From Erigeron canadensis (Eukaryota > Streptophyta > Magnoliopsida > Asterales > Asteraceae), in the NCBI RefSeq assembly GCF_010389155.1, contig NC_057766.1:39999516-40063515 (forward strand): a stretch of DNA of 64,000 nt. The letters run 5' to 3'. The notes beneath the pieces are model-generated. The model made no database searches, was not told the DNA's origin, and saw only the letters and a program-made list of their open reading frames with translations. Below, piece by piece: positions 44,356-56,899 of this stretch. The translations under genes were made by a program, and so were the position numbers. Positions within the stretch are counted from its first letter, which is position 1; every line of letters starts with the position of its first letter.

Positions 44356-44844
44356 TGTTGGGGAAATTCGAGATAACAAACAGATAACTGGATATAAACA
44401 ATCTCTGAAGGCACGTGATCGCTTTCAGATTGAATCAATTTGGCGGTTCGGTTCACCCAAACTATTCAACCGGATACAATCAAAGATTAAGAATTTTCTG
44501 TGTGTATGTATTTGAGAGAAAGAACCAGAAAAGAAGAAGAAAAAGAATGATCAAAATGTGTTACGGGATTTTGTTTTATCAACAAAAACGGCAGTTATTG
44601 CAAGGTTTCGAAATTGCCATTTTTAGTCCTTTAGTCCCTCAGCTCGACCCCAGCCAGGGGCTGCCGCCCCTTGGACCCTGCTCACAGGGGCGCTGCCCCC
44701 GGACCCCCGTACTTTAGGGGCTTCGTCCCTAAGGTCATAATAAATTCAAATAGGCGTGCACTCCGCACCACCAATCCTATATGATGTATTATTGTGACAA
44801 TACTGATCAAACAAGTTAACCCAATTACACTAAAATATCCAACA
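44356..44844. repeat. Solo LTR with 5-bp target duplication
   Basis: The sequence starts TGTTGGGGAAAT and ends ATATCCAACA (inverted TGTTGG/CCAACA). It is flanked by CCGGA on both sides (44351-44355 and 44845-44849). It contains a GC-rich block near 44640-44715 (GGGGCTGCCGCCCC, GGGGCGCTGCCCCCGG). No internal retrotransposon sequence remains, so it is the product of LTR-LTR recombination. The 489-bp LTR differs from the Copia LTR at 40472. Confidence 0.88.
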
Positions 44845-44850
44845 CCGGAC

Positions 44851-44984
44851 GAATTGTCTTGTTCATCAACACTTTAGCCAAGCGTGCCGGTGGCAGTAAG
44901 ATGTCGCAGCGTTATGAATTTATGATGGCACGCTGGGCTCTGCACAAAAGCCTTCCAACACGTCTATCATTGGAGAAGGTTTAA
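44851..44984 (+). other. Exon-like fragment after solo LTR
   Basis: An open stretch reads IVLFINTLAKRAGGSKMSQR and then RWALHKSLPTRLSLEKV before a stop. It looks coding by composition, but I do not recognise it. The sequence left of the LTR does not continue it obviously. Confidence 0.25.
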
Positions 44985-44997
44985 GTTTAGGATAGAG

Positions 44998-45180
44998 ATT
45001 CTCTAAAGTTAGAGTAACTTTATAAATAAAGTTAAGGGAATCTTGACCATTGGTTTAAAATCAATGGTTAAGATTCAAAGATGACTTTTTAATCTTAACC
45101 ATTAATTTTAATCCAATCTTAACCATTGATTTTAATTTAATGGTTGAAATCCCTCAACTTTATCTATAAAGTTCATTTGA
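44998..45180. mobile_element. Palindromic MITE
   Basis: The left arm (AACTTTATAAATAAAGTTAAGGG, in parts, then AATCAATGGTTAAGATT) is mirrored by the right arm (AATCTTAACCATTGATTTTAA, in parts, then AACTTTATCTATAAAGTT). The phrase TTAACCATTGATTTTAA recurs within it. Non-coding. Confidence 0.6.
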
Positions 45181-45744
45181 AGTTTATATGGCCAAAAATA
45201 ATTCATAATTAGGTATGAGATATTTTAACAAATAGTATATCGTGGAACCCTACGAAATACCTATTATTGCCTGCTTACTTACCAATAATATCGATTTGTT
45301 TTAACTACTTAATTAAATTATAGCCATCTTTAAGCTGTTCAAAAGGTGTTTATTTAAGGCAACATTTGACATTCCAACCACTCGCATATTTTGTGGAAAT
45401 AAAGTTATCAAGGTTGTATGTCTCCCGTGTTTAGTTGCATTATACACGTAAAAGAACAGAGTACTTGTTTATTATACACGTGTTTAGTTGCATTACATAT
45501 AAACTATTACTATATATATACACATAGGTGTTGGGTATTTTAAAACAAGTATTAAAATAAAATAAATAATACAAGATCTTGACCCTTAGATCATGGTGAA
45601 GTTGATGCACGACGATTCACGTAGCAATTGATGTACAAAAATCTATTGTTTTATTTGTTTTACTTTAATAGTTGTTTTAGTTACCTAAAACCTATATATA
45701 TATATATATATATATTGGAGTTAATTATTTTTTTTTTTGAAAAG

Positions 45745-46030
45745 TGTGGATCATTTGCTTGCAATAGGGGATCTAGCTTACGCTCTCTTAACCGGGTCCG
45801 CGCTAGCTAGAGAGCCCTTCACCCTCAGTACCTAGTAAGAGGAGAAACTCTCAACTAAACCGCCCGAATGCACGACATTTAATTGGGATAAAACTTTGTT
45901 TCCTCTGCGGGACTCAAACATGCTTCACTAGAGGACTTAATTGTGAAAATCCTTCAAATGTCCTTCCTATATCTCGAACTCGAAACCCCTAACATATAAA
46001 GCTGGTGCTCAACCATTGAACTATAATAAA
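45745..46030 (-). mobile_element. tRNA-derived SINE-like element
   Basis: On the minus strand the head reads AGTTCAATGGTTGAGCACC (A box) and GTTTCGAGTTCGAGAT (B box), followed by a GC-richer body. The tRNA portion cannot fold as a proper tRNA gene and continues into unrelated sequence. No target duplication was seen. Confidence 0.5.
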
Positions 46031-46739
46031 AAGTACACTTAAAGTTAATACATATCAATATGTTGCTTTGGAGAATGTTAGACCATTAAATGAGATAAGA
46101 AAAAATTGGTATTTCTATGATTTTATTTGGTTTTCCTTTTTGTCATTCTTGGTTGCTTCTTGATGATTTACATTGTTTTTTTCCTACTAAATTTGATCAT
46201 TATATAAAAACAAACATAAATTTTGATTTAAAAAAAAAAAAAAACTGGTTACTTCGGAAAAACTCATATCCAAAATTTGAACCCAAAGTTTAAAGTCACA
46301 AAAGTTTGTTGTAGTTGGTAAATTTTTGTATTCCTTACCATTATTTTTCTATGTATATATGGAAACTCCAATAACATAATGTCACTTTGGGATTAGGGAG
46401 TATTACCTTTTGTCATACATCACCATTTAAACACCAATTTTTTTGATCTGTTGTCCAAATGTCATAAAAGTCGCTTTACTTTTATTCATTCATAACCGCC
46501 ATTTTGGACAGAAGCTTGATGTTAGACAAATATTATATGATTTCTTTTAGAGGTTAATCGTTTCTCTAAAATAAATGGCTCCATAAATTTTGCGTCTAAT
46601 ACCGTTGTAGTTTGCCCCCACTTTCTATTTAGGTCACCAATGGTAGAGCATATCGATTATCAAATTTATGGAGCTTTATACCAGGATGGTGCAATTTACT
46701 TAATTTTTTTGAAAAACATCAGGGTATACCTTACCGTAT

Positions 46740-46891
46740 AGTGGTGAAGTCATGTACGTACTTTAAACTACGAAATATATAATATAAGCCGTTACAGGTG
46801 ATTTAGGGAAAAAACTCACAGACTTATCACTCCTAAGAGTCGAACCCAAGACCTGTGAGAAAACCAGTGATGCATTTACCAGTTGAGCTAG
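46740..46891 (-). mobile_element. tRNA-derived SINE-like element
   Basis: On the minus strand GCTAGCTCAACTGGTAAATGC (A box region, 46869-46891 in parts) and GGGTTCGACTC (B box, 46837-46847) sit about 30 bp apart as in a tRNA. The body then runs on to about 46740. The acceptor stem is not paired, so this is a SINE head rather than a tRNA gene. Confidence 0.55.
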
Positions 46892-47101
46892 CTTCATTTA
46901 CTTCTTATTTACGCTTTCTTGAGAAAGGATTTATTTCAGATTCAAGAATTAGCTTATTCGTCTCTTTGATTATGTTATATGTATTAATATTAATTATTGA
47001 TGAAAGTTTTGTACTTTTTTGTATATTTATTTCTATTTGGACAAAACGACATTTTTTCCCCCAAATATTCATCTTATTCCTTACCATCTTCATTTATTAT
47101 T

Positions 47102-47394
47102 GGGATTAGTATTTTCAAATATAAATAACTTTACATAAATTGTCATAGTGTGTATAAAACTTTACTCATGTATATTTTATGTAATGAACTTTCAAATCTT
47201 ATGTATTGTATGTATCCATGTATATGTGACAATTAGATAAGCTGCCACTTGTAAAAAATTTATTGGTCGTATATATACAATGTATAGGATTTGAAAATTC
47301 ATTATATACAATGGACATGATTAAAGTTTGATATACACTGTGACAATTCATATAAAGTTATTTACATTTTGAAATACTAATCCCTTTTATTATT
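47102..47394. mobile_element. Palindromic MITE family, copy C
   Basis: The ends GGGATTAGTATTT and AAATACTAATCCC are exact inverted repeats. The arms include AATAACTTTA, TAATGAACTTTCAAATCTTA and GGATTTGAAAATTCATTATA. The core (GTATATGTGAC, AGATAAGCTGCCACTTGTAA) matches copies A and B. Confidence 0.75.
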
Positions 47395-49241
47395 ATATAT
47401 TGTCATTCTTTATTATTTCCTTATATCAAACACCTACTTAGATTTTTGCTTGCCTTCCAAATACTGTATACTGTGAAAAATATCAGATTGATGAACAACA
47501 ATTACAAAAACTTATAAATCCATCTATCATCCCTCAATAAATATTTTAGGCTTAGTGCAAAGATATCAAAAAGCAAGAATTTGGGTCATTCAAATTTCAA
47601 TGTAGTGGACGTACGTTGAGAAGTAATAATAATCACAGTTACCTTAAGCCTCTTCTTATAGGATACTACTTCTACCCACTTCTAACACTATTCATCTTTT
47701 TTAGACACACCAAGACACACCCCTCCTTATAACTCCCCCCCCCCCCCCTCTAACCCAATTTTTACACTATTTATCTATTATTATATTATTTCATTTTTAT
47801 TTTTCACAAAATTAAACAACACACATTTTATTATAATTAAAACACATAACATTACTTAAAAGTTAAAGTAATGTTAAAAGAAGTTAACTTAGAAATTTTA
47901 ACAAATGATACATACAAATTAAAGGTTTAAAAATAAAACTTGTAACACTATAAATAGATCAAGGTTCAAGGGCTTAAATGAAACTTAATATTAAATTATA
48001 AAAATATCACCTGTTCACTCTGTCTTCTCCATGACATATACATATACATATATTTGTATATATAAAAACTACCTCCACACGCATAAACGTTTTTTTTTAA
48101 TTAACCCAACATTCGATCGATTGGGCCCACAACCACCACCACTTTATTGCGTCTAAGTTTGGAAGTAACATTTGGATGAGGGGCTAGACGCACGTAGTGC
48201 TACTAGCATCTTGGTGTTTCGTTGCGTCGGATGCGCGTGGGAAGCGGGCTAGAAGCCCTATAAGGACCGACCTTATTAATAAAAGTTAGAAACGAAGAGA
48301 TGACTTATAATTAATAAAACAGATGCGATATCTTATATATGAAATTTCTTTTTAATCTTCAATTCTTATGAGATGCTGCTAATTAACAATTGAATCCAGA
48401 TAGGACGTCTTCGTTTTTCCTTGCTCGATATATCATTTCATCTATTATACACTATCAAGCGTTAATATTTTGTAATCTCAATACCGAACAGTCTAGAAGT
48501 ATATATATTCTTCTATTTATTACTATTATTTTAGATTTAAATTTTTTTAATATTTATTTATTTATTTTTAGAACAACATTGTATCTTGGTTCTATTCGTA
48601 AATTATAAGCATGTCTAGGGTTAAACTTAAAAATTTTGAAAAATCCTAATTAATCCATACTTTAAATATGGAAAGTGAGAATTAAACCAAAATTAATGAT
48701 TTCGATATCAAAAATCTTATTAACGAGCCACCAACCCTATTTAATAAATCTTTATTTATTGAATCACTTTTTTTTTTAAAAATAAATCTTTTTTTTAAAG
48801 GGTATATGTGAATGTAACTAAATTTGGACAAATATCAATAGTGTGAAAAAATTTAAGTTGTATTCATTTTAATAATAAACTTTCAAATCCTGTAAGCTCT
48901 TACAACTTTAATTTTTAGACATTCGTATATGGGCATTTAAGTTGGGTGAAAAACTCTCACATATTTTTTTTTTAAACCATGGGGCCAAACATTTATTCAA
49001 AATATTAAAATATTAATATGTGAGTAGTTTTTCAAGTTGAATGTGTAACAGCCTCATACTTATTTTTCTCTTTTGTAAATAGTTAGTTACGCTAATAGAT
49101 ATTAAAACTTTTTTTAAAAAGTATTTCTAAAAATAAACCTAGCAAAAGAACCATTTACCAGAATCTTTTCTAAATATACATCCGGTTAAATCCGAGCCTC
49201 GACGGAAAGAAAAAAAATAAATTCAGATAAAATCAATAATA
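47395..49241. other. Intergenic region upstream of pectate lyase
   Basis: AT-rich, with a C14 run near 47737. A GC-richer patch at about 48120-48270 (CTAGACGCACGTAGTGCTAC, GCGTCGGATGCGCGTGGG) has no recognised identity. A possible deleted copy D of the palindromic MITE family lies at about 48798-48945 (GTGAATGTAACTAAATTTGG, AATAAACTTTCAAATCCTG). The pectate lyase promoter should lie in the last few hundred bases. Confidence 0.4.
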
Positions 49242-52200
49242 ATGGCGGCAACGTTACCTTACGCCGATGTCGATTCAACCTTAAAGGCAATCGCCGGACG
49301 GGCGGAAGGCTTTGGCCGTTTTGCAGTCGGTGGTGCTCACGGTCATGTGCATCACGTGACCTCTTTAGCTGGTAATTATTTTTCAACCTTATTTTTATTT
49401 ATCAATTAATTAATGCTAATAAAAAAAATATATTACTCGTAATAATAAATCGGTTTTTTAAAGCATCACGGATGGATATCAAAACGAAATTGAATTGTGA
49501 ACAAGAATTGAATGCAGCGTGGCGAATTTTGGTGACTGATTCAATAATCTTTTTCTGATAGAAACTTTAGGTGGATCATGTGGTCCATTTGTGTTTTCGA
49601 TGCCTTACAAGTTACAATAATAATAATAATATTTAATATTAATATTAACTAGAAGTAGAAAGAAAAATGTTAATATCAATTGGAAGGATTGGTGTGAAGT
49701 TTTTTTTCTTTCTATATACATGTATTTTGTTACTTTGTGATGAAATTCTTATAATATCAAGACATCCTTCAATTCTTAAAAATTTCAAGAAACAATATAC
49801 TTTTATAAGGGTAGTAGATAAAACGGAGAGGGGTCCTTGTTCAGACTATTCGAGAAAAGTCAAGCATTTTGCTTTGGTGTAAGTGTTTTTACTGTGGCCG
49901 TTTTCTAGGCCATCACAAAATGTTTACTTAGTAAGGTTCGATCACCAGAGATATCTTGATCAGTACGCCTTGCCTATCGTAATAATAATTATGGACTTTG
50001 ACTAATCACTTTCATTATTCATTTAATGTAACTGAATAATTGATTAAAGTTTTAATAGTTGACAAACGAGATGTCGTAAAGGGAAAGGAAGTAACGTTTA
50101 TGAAGTTGCTCTTGTTTTTATGTGTGGAACTTTTTATGAAGGATGCATAACATAACAGAATTAAATTCGTTACATACATGGAAAGGCAAACGTTTTTGGG
50201 GAAGCAAAAACACAGTTTTTTGTATGGTTAATGACTATTTCGATATCTGAAGTAAATGTTTTGTATTTACTTTTTATGGAATAAGTGACAACTTTTATAT
50301 ACGTTGAAATTGCACGTTGGGTTGTGTTTGGCTGATAGACTAGGTCCCGATTGTGCAAGCTACTTAGAAATGTACTAGACTTTTATTTTTGTGATTATAT
50401 GTATCTGGCGGCGTCTTCATCAGTAATCTTAAGTTTTTAACTTTTTGATGATGTATATAAGTTGCCAGAACAGTCTACACATTATAAGAGGTCAGCTACA
50501 TACTACTATAGCAAACTGAAAGTTCGTTACGTCAAAACTCAAAAGATAACAAATGGAAGTGCAATACATACGATAGCAAAATGTGTAGTTTTGGATACGT
50601 TTCTATGTAGTTTATGTGTTGGGATTCAAGTAATTACTGCTGGTGGTTTCATTTAAAAAGTCTACATTTTGTAACGATGATAATGAAGCAATCAAGCCTG
50701 CTTAGGCAGATTGTGATAAGGACCATTGAGCTGAGCTGGGCCGACTTTTTTGAATTATGCCTCGTCATAACTGAAATGAAAAAAATAGGAATGTTTTTGC
50801 ACCCCCATGACTCAATTTTGAGCAAAAACAAGATGATTAGTTTTATGATGTTGAGATACACTGGGTAAATAAATTTGGAAATTGGGGGGGGGGGGGGGTC
50901 ATCACCTTCATGTATGCACTTTCAGTTTTGCTTTATAAAGAACAAGAATATAACATTTGTACCCATAAATGTTCTGTGGCTGTAACAGATCTTTGGTGGA
51001 GTTCTAGAGATAATATCATTCGCCATTGTCACTAAGTAGTGCGTATATCTCTGTAGATGATGGTCCGGGATCACTTCGTGAAGCATGCCGCAGGAAAGAA
51101 CCATTTTGGATCGTTTTTGAAATTTCAGGCACTATCCATCTCTCATCCTACTTAAGTGTGTCATCACACAAGACTATCGATGGTCGTGGCCAGAGAATAA
51201 AACTGACTGGAAAAGGTTTGCGGTTAAAGGAGTGCGAGAATATTATTATATGCAACTTGGAGTTTGAAGGCGGTAGAGGACATGATGTTGATGGTATACA
51301 GATTAAACCAAATTCAAAGCATATTTGGATAGATCGCTGCAGCCTGCGTGACTATGATGATGGACTTATAGATATAACTAGACAAAGCACAGACATCACA
51401 GTTTCTAGGTTGGTTCCTGTTTTTCCCCTCTTTCTGGTTTGCTCTTTGATGAAGTATTTTCTTGATTGCTTGCATTTTTTATTGGTTTTAGTACATAGTG
51501 GCCTTTGGCCCATTGATTTGTCGGTGTCTTCCCACAACCTGTTGGTTGCGGGTTCACATCTCACCATTGAAGTTTCATGGCTCATATAATTAGTTGTTTG
51601 TTGGTTTTAAATAAAAATTCTGATGAATTATTTAATGCATTCAAATGCAAACAGATGTTACTTTTCAGGACATGACAAGACGATGCTAATTGGTGCCGAT
51701 CCATCTCATATTGGTGATAGATGTATTAGAGTAACAATTCATCATTGTTTTTTTGATGGGACCCGGCAAAGACAACCTCGTCTTCGATTTGGGAAAGTTC
51801 ATCTTTATAATAACTACACTAGAAACTGGGGAATATATGCCATTTGTGCTAGCGTTGAAGCACAGGTAAATTTTTCTGTCGTATCCAAGTGGGAAACGGT
51901 TGGAGCAAACCATTTACTCTTGAATGTGATGGCAAAATCATATATATTATTTTAATTCAGTACTAATCTAATTGCTTGAACCAAGTATAAGAGGTTTTAT
52001 GCATGAAAATCCATTTTGTGTGATATAAACTATTTTGATCAATTCCTTTTAAGCTACTTTTAGTAATTTATCCCCACTTGACCAATTAGAATGAAACATT
52101 GAAACATAACCCGAATCCATTTAGTTACTTAGTAGGTAAAAATTGCCTCCTCTGTACATAAGCATGTAATCTATGATTCTATGGTTAATTAATCCATTTT

Positions 52201-53213
52201 CAGCGTCTTCGAATATTTTTCGGATATAGCCAAGTCTTTTGAATGTGGTACCGACATAAACGCATGAAAGGAGCACAATCGTTATTTAAAGAAATGTAGA
52301 CAAAAAGGATACGAGAAAACTGATCATATGTTGAAGTTCAAGTTTCATTGTGCAACTTGCACTCTGATTTCTTTCTTTGTTTCTTGGTTTCAGATATACT
52401 CTCAATGCAATATCTATGAAGCAGGACAGAAGAAAAAAGCCTTTGAATTTTATAGTGAAAAGGTGACTTCATGCAACTCTTTCTTCTTACTTATCCTGTT
52501 TCACTTTGGGAGTTTTAATGAATATTATTTGCAATCCTAGCTTATCATGTTGTAAATTTGAAGCGAATGGAGAATAATGTGCCTCCAAGGTACCAAAGTA
52601 GAGGTGGCAATCTCAGTTCATATATTTTGGAATGGGTCAATTTGGATTATGTTTTATCTATACTAGATTGGTTACATAAGAAAACAGGTTTGAAAAGAGA
52701 CGTGATTAAATGGGTCAAAAGTCTCCTTGTGCATGTTTTTAATCATTGAAATTTCTAAATCATTATATTATAAATTTAGATTCTTACTGGAAAAATAATA
52801 AATGGTGTAATTATACATGACAAGTTAGTTACCTAAATTTGTTTCTTTGGCCAACCCAACACCCTACCACAATCACTTGCTTCTACCTGACCGATTTTGA
52901 CCCATTACCAACCCGCCCATTTTGCTACCTATACTACAATATATCAAATTTTGCATAGATTGCCTAATCCCTTGATTGACCTTTGTAGGCAGCAGATAAA
53001 GAGGAATCAAGATCAGGATTGATAGTATCGGAAGGTGACTTGCTCTTGAATGGAGCTCAACCATGTCCATTGAAAGAAGCCAATGGAGAACGCATGTTCC
53101 ATCCTAGTGAGTTTTACCCAGTATGGACGATGGAGCCTGCTTCTGATGCGTTGAGACAAATTCTCCACATCTGCACTGGTTGGCAATCTGTTTCGAGACC
53201 AGCTGAACAATGA
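49242..53213 (+). CDS. Pectate lyase-like protein (polysaccharide lyase family 1)
   Basis: Five exons (49242-49371, 51057-51408, 51655-51865, 52394-52462, 52989-53213) join in frame to 328 residues. Motifs are YADVDSTLKAIAGRAEGFGR at the start, then DDGPGSLREACRRKEPFWIV, SGTIHLSSYLSVSS, KTIDGRGQRIKLTGKGLRLK, HIWIDRCSLRDYDDGLIDI and VTIHHCFFDGTRQRQPRLRF. The last carries the catalytic arginine context RQPR, and VHLYNNY follows. The fold is the parallel beta-helix of family 1, which cleaves de-esterified pectin by beta-elimination with calcium. No signal peptide is visible, as in the Arabidopsis 'probable pectate lyase 4' type. Secretion and activity are therefore less certain than for classical members. 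Intron 1 is 1.7 kb and intron 2 holds a SINE remnant. Confidence 0.9.
51493..51580 (+). mobile_element. SINE remnant in pectate lyase intron 2
   Basis: The head GTGGCCTTTGGCCCATTG is followed by GTTGCGGGTTCACATCTCACC (B box, in parts). It resembles the heads at 14202 and 31793. The tail is not distinct. Confidence 0.5.
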
Positions 53214-55849
53214 TTTGTGCCGTAAGTCATCCACTATATATCGTAACCATTTTTGTGTATGTTTCAGATGCTTGCACTATATTTTGATGCTTATTATTAT
53301 ATTCTGTTGATAATATTTAGCATTGTGTGAGAAATTTAATGCAAAGAAAGCCGGTAAGTTTTGGTGATATCACCTGTACTTATGGGTGCCCTTCTATTAT
53401 GTTATTAAACATTAATTAAAAAATAATTGACCCTTAAACTTTTAACACTTCTACTTTACTACAATTACTAGATTTTACTAGATTTTAGACCTGTGTCCAA
53501 CACTGGACATGAGCTTATGATATTATCAATATTAGTTCTTCATACATTCAAGTCATAAAAGCTTATAATGTTAAAAATATATTTTCAAGTAATAGTACAA
53601 TAATCACAGGTTCGTCACTGTTATTATTAGTTGAGACATATTGTTGGAATTGTTTGCCGTAGTCATTCTCTATTATAAAATTTTTTTTAAAGCAGTTGCA
53701 CCAATAATGTAATATTATTATGAAAGATAATTAAGAATTAAAATATAAACATATTTGTGATCTCGTACTTGACATTCAAGTAGATGTTTTTAATTATGAT
53801 GTGGGGCCATAACACATAGAAGTTTATTTCAATCACTTGTCCTATGATAACTTAGATAACAATCAGGATTGTTTTTCTATTCTTTGATAACAATTAGGAC
53901 TTTTGATTTGAGTGACAATAGTAACTTTAAACATTAATACACAAAACTAATATATATATAAAAAAAGAAGATTTTGTACCTTTTTGATTGAGAGATATAA
54001 TGAATTTTTAATGGAGTTCATATTAATTTGGATTTAGCATTCAAATAACCCTCTGTTGTAAATCGTGTTTTTTTCTGTGATCGTCTCATGTTCTGTGATT
54101 CCTATATGTATCAATTTATAATATTTTCTTATAAGAAATATTTATCTTTAGTCATGTAGTTGTAATATCCTATAAAATTTAAAACACTATAAATATGAAT
54201 ATATGTAAAACATATGTTTAACTATCAAAATTTTATTTATTTATTTTATATTAGATTAAAAATATAGTACCCTAAGTCAAAGTATTAATAAATATATAAT
54301 TGAACTTTAGACAGATAGTAATGTCAAATAGAGCTAGTTAGAAATTTGGACTAAAATCACTAATGACCAAGTAAGTGTACGCATTAGTGTCTAAATAAAA
54401 CGGACTGTGGATGAACATATAGTTGTTATATACACTTGACATATTTGTATTTGTATCAATCGGTATATAACTTAAGAATAAATATGCTATTAATGATTAG
54501 TAGGAAGTTGGATGGGTGTAGGTTATCACTAAACCTCTATTTAAAAATTATACAAAGCCAAATGTGAACTTGTAACACAAAATCAGAAACTCTTATAGCA
54601 AACTTATTTTCATCATGTTTGTGCGTGACAGTAAGAACGGAGAACAAACATCATTTTGTAGTTGTAGGGTGAAATAAATCATTGGATCATTAGTTTTATA
54701 TAGAGGTTATATCTTGGGTTAGAATTACAGGGCAAGAAATTTATTTACAAATGGGGTTGTGAAGTAAAATAAGAATAATAATAATACTAATATAATACTA
54801 CTATCAAAATAAAGATAGATTATATCGATGGGTGAAATTGGTTAATAATCTCCACAGTTCAAGGCTTAGTATCATCATCTTATAGATAAAGGCTTCAAAT
54901 ATATATCATCTTCATTGGTAAGTCTTGTATATACTGTATATGTTATATTTTATATACATAACTTTTATTTTATTTTAGTTTAGTTGTTTTACTAATATGT
55001 TCTAACCGATGTTTTTTTAAATAATTTGTTATATTAAGCTATTGTATCAAATTTATATTTTATGTTTCTGACTAAATTCGTTGCTTGTTTTAGTAATTAA
55101 TTAAATGATGTTTATTAAATTAAATTATTCTATAAGATTGAGTCTCATTTTATGGATAAGATATAATTAGTAGTAATTTTGAATAGAGTTTTGTCATATA
55201 AATGATGATCTGTCGTTTTCTACAATACAGTTCATAAAGCAAAGATAAACATTTAGTTTAATTAAACATATCTCAAAATTAGTTTCACTGGTAATAGTGC
55301 GTACATCTAGATATAACTAAATTGGATTTTATCAAAATCTTTTGAATGAACAGAAAGAGTGAATCATAATATGTCTTACAAAATTAATAAAAGGTGTAGT
55401 TTCTAGTCTAGTCTAAAAATAATGATGATCATAAAAATAATAGTAACAAAAGGAGAGTTGCTTATAAAATGAATTGCGGTAACAGAAACAATTATATGGG
55501 AAGTATATACACACAAAACATATATAATGGATATTACATACTCCCTATTTGAATATATTTTGCACTTATATTTTTGTACATGATTAGATTCGGTTTGGTG
55601 ATCGCGTTTCGTTGGTGGCTATTGCATTTTTGAATTCGTTGTGATCGGTGATAAGGTACGGATATTCTAGGTGGTATTAGGATCCTTCCGGTAAAATCTT
55701 TCTTCTCAAAACTCCATTTAAATTTTGTGAAATTTGTATGGATTCGATATATTATTTGAAAAAAATTATTTGTTTGTTAGTCTTTGAACATATTTGTTGA
55801 TTCGAAAATTATAATATTTTGATATATATATATATTAAGTGTGTCAAAA
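53214..55849. other. Intergenic region, no gene seen
   Basis: The pectate lyase 3' UTR should occupy the first few hundred bases. Beyond that the sequence is AT-rich with short TA runs. I could support no ORF, RNA gene or element. Confidence 0.45.
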
Positions 55850-56899
55850 CCATCTCTTGAATACCAAATTTCTAATAGTCCTGAAAGAGTTGCGTTTTGG
55901 GTGTTACATTTGATGCGGTGATTCTTACAAGTGTTCCCCACTTCGTACACTCATATATGTCCCTCGATTAACGAAAATTAATACTGTCGCATATTTGTGA
56001 GAATTGGGTGATGGAGATGTAATTTTAAGTTTATATTTAAATGTCTTAAAATAATTGTCCAAAAATTCCATTTTTGTCTCATAAAAACTCATTTGATATA
56101 TCTATATATATAAGTTGGTCAAAACGGGTTCTTAAGATGTGCATGTAAGAGTAACCTATCCATGGAGGTCCCATGGGCGCGTTATTGTGACACCGATGAC
56201 GTGACACCGTCCGTAGCGGTGTATTTGATTTGTTCTACGGCGTCTCCTTTTGATAACCCGGTGTGATTCGAGCTCATTATATTATATTTGATAGGAGGCG
56301 TATGGATCGGTCCTAGGTAATATTTGTTTGACGGTGGGCGCTTATCGTAGTGTCAGACGAGGCGTTTCGCACCATAATGAATGATTAGTGGAGTAGCTAC
56401 CCTATGAATTCATTCGACCGTTATTTGTTTGACTCTTAGATGCATTATTTTATGAAACTTGGTTTTATATTTGATATACGTATTTGACGTATGATATATG
56501 GTGGAATTATACATATTTGTACTTTGATTTGAAATAAGTTTGTTAAGGTAATAAATTTGTCTTTGAATTACGTCTCTGCTTTTAATACTATACTTCAGTT
56601 TTGTCATATCTGTTCACTGAGCTTTTTGCTCAGCCGTTTTCCTTTTCTTCCTTATACGGCAGGTGATCAAGGGGGCTTTGGGAACGAGCGAAGAGCGTAG
56701 AATGACTTGGACTTAGCACCTTTGGCCTTAGAGTTCTTCAAAGCTTTAGTTCTTTATGTTGGCTTATAAGTACTCTTGAATATTTTGTTACTTTGACTTT
56801 GGTTTGACTTTGGTTGACTTTCAATAAGATTAATGTCCCTTTTGTCCTTTAAGTTCTTTTTGATATCATTTTGTACGTTTTGTAAGTTAGGGGCGTTAC
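55850..56899 (+). repeat. Probable Ty3/Gypsy LTR remnant
   Basis: The stretch has the composition and phrases of a plant Gypsy LTR: CACTGAGCTTTTTGCTCAGC, a TTTCCTTTTC run, GGCAGGTGATCAAGGGGGC, and a terminal GTTAGGGGCGTTACA. In many Gypsy elements that terminus is followed by a tRNA-Met primer site. No primer site or internal region follows here. The left boundary is uncertain and no target duplication was found. Confidence 0.4.

Noticed and set aside
46837..46891. tRNA gene on the minus strand
   Set aside because: A and B boxes are present but the acceptor stem does not pair and homologous sequence continues downstream, so it is a SINE head.
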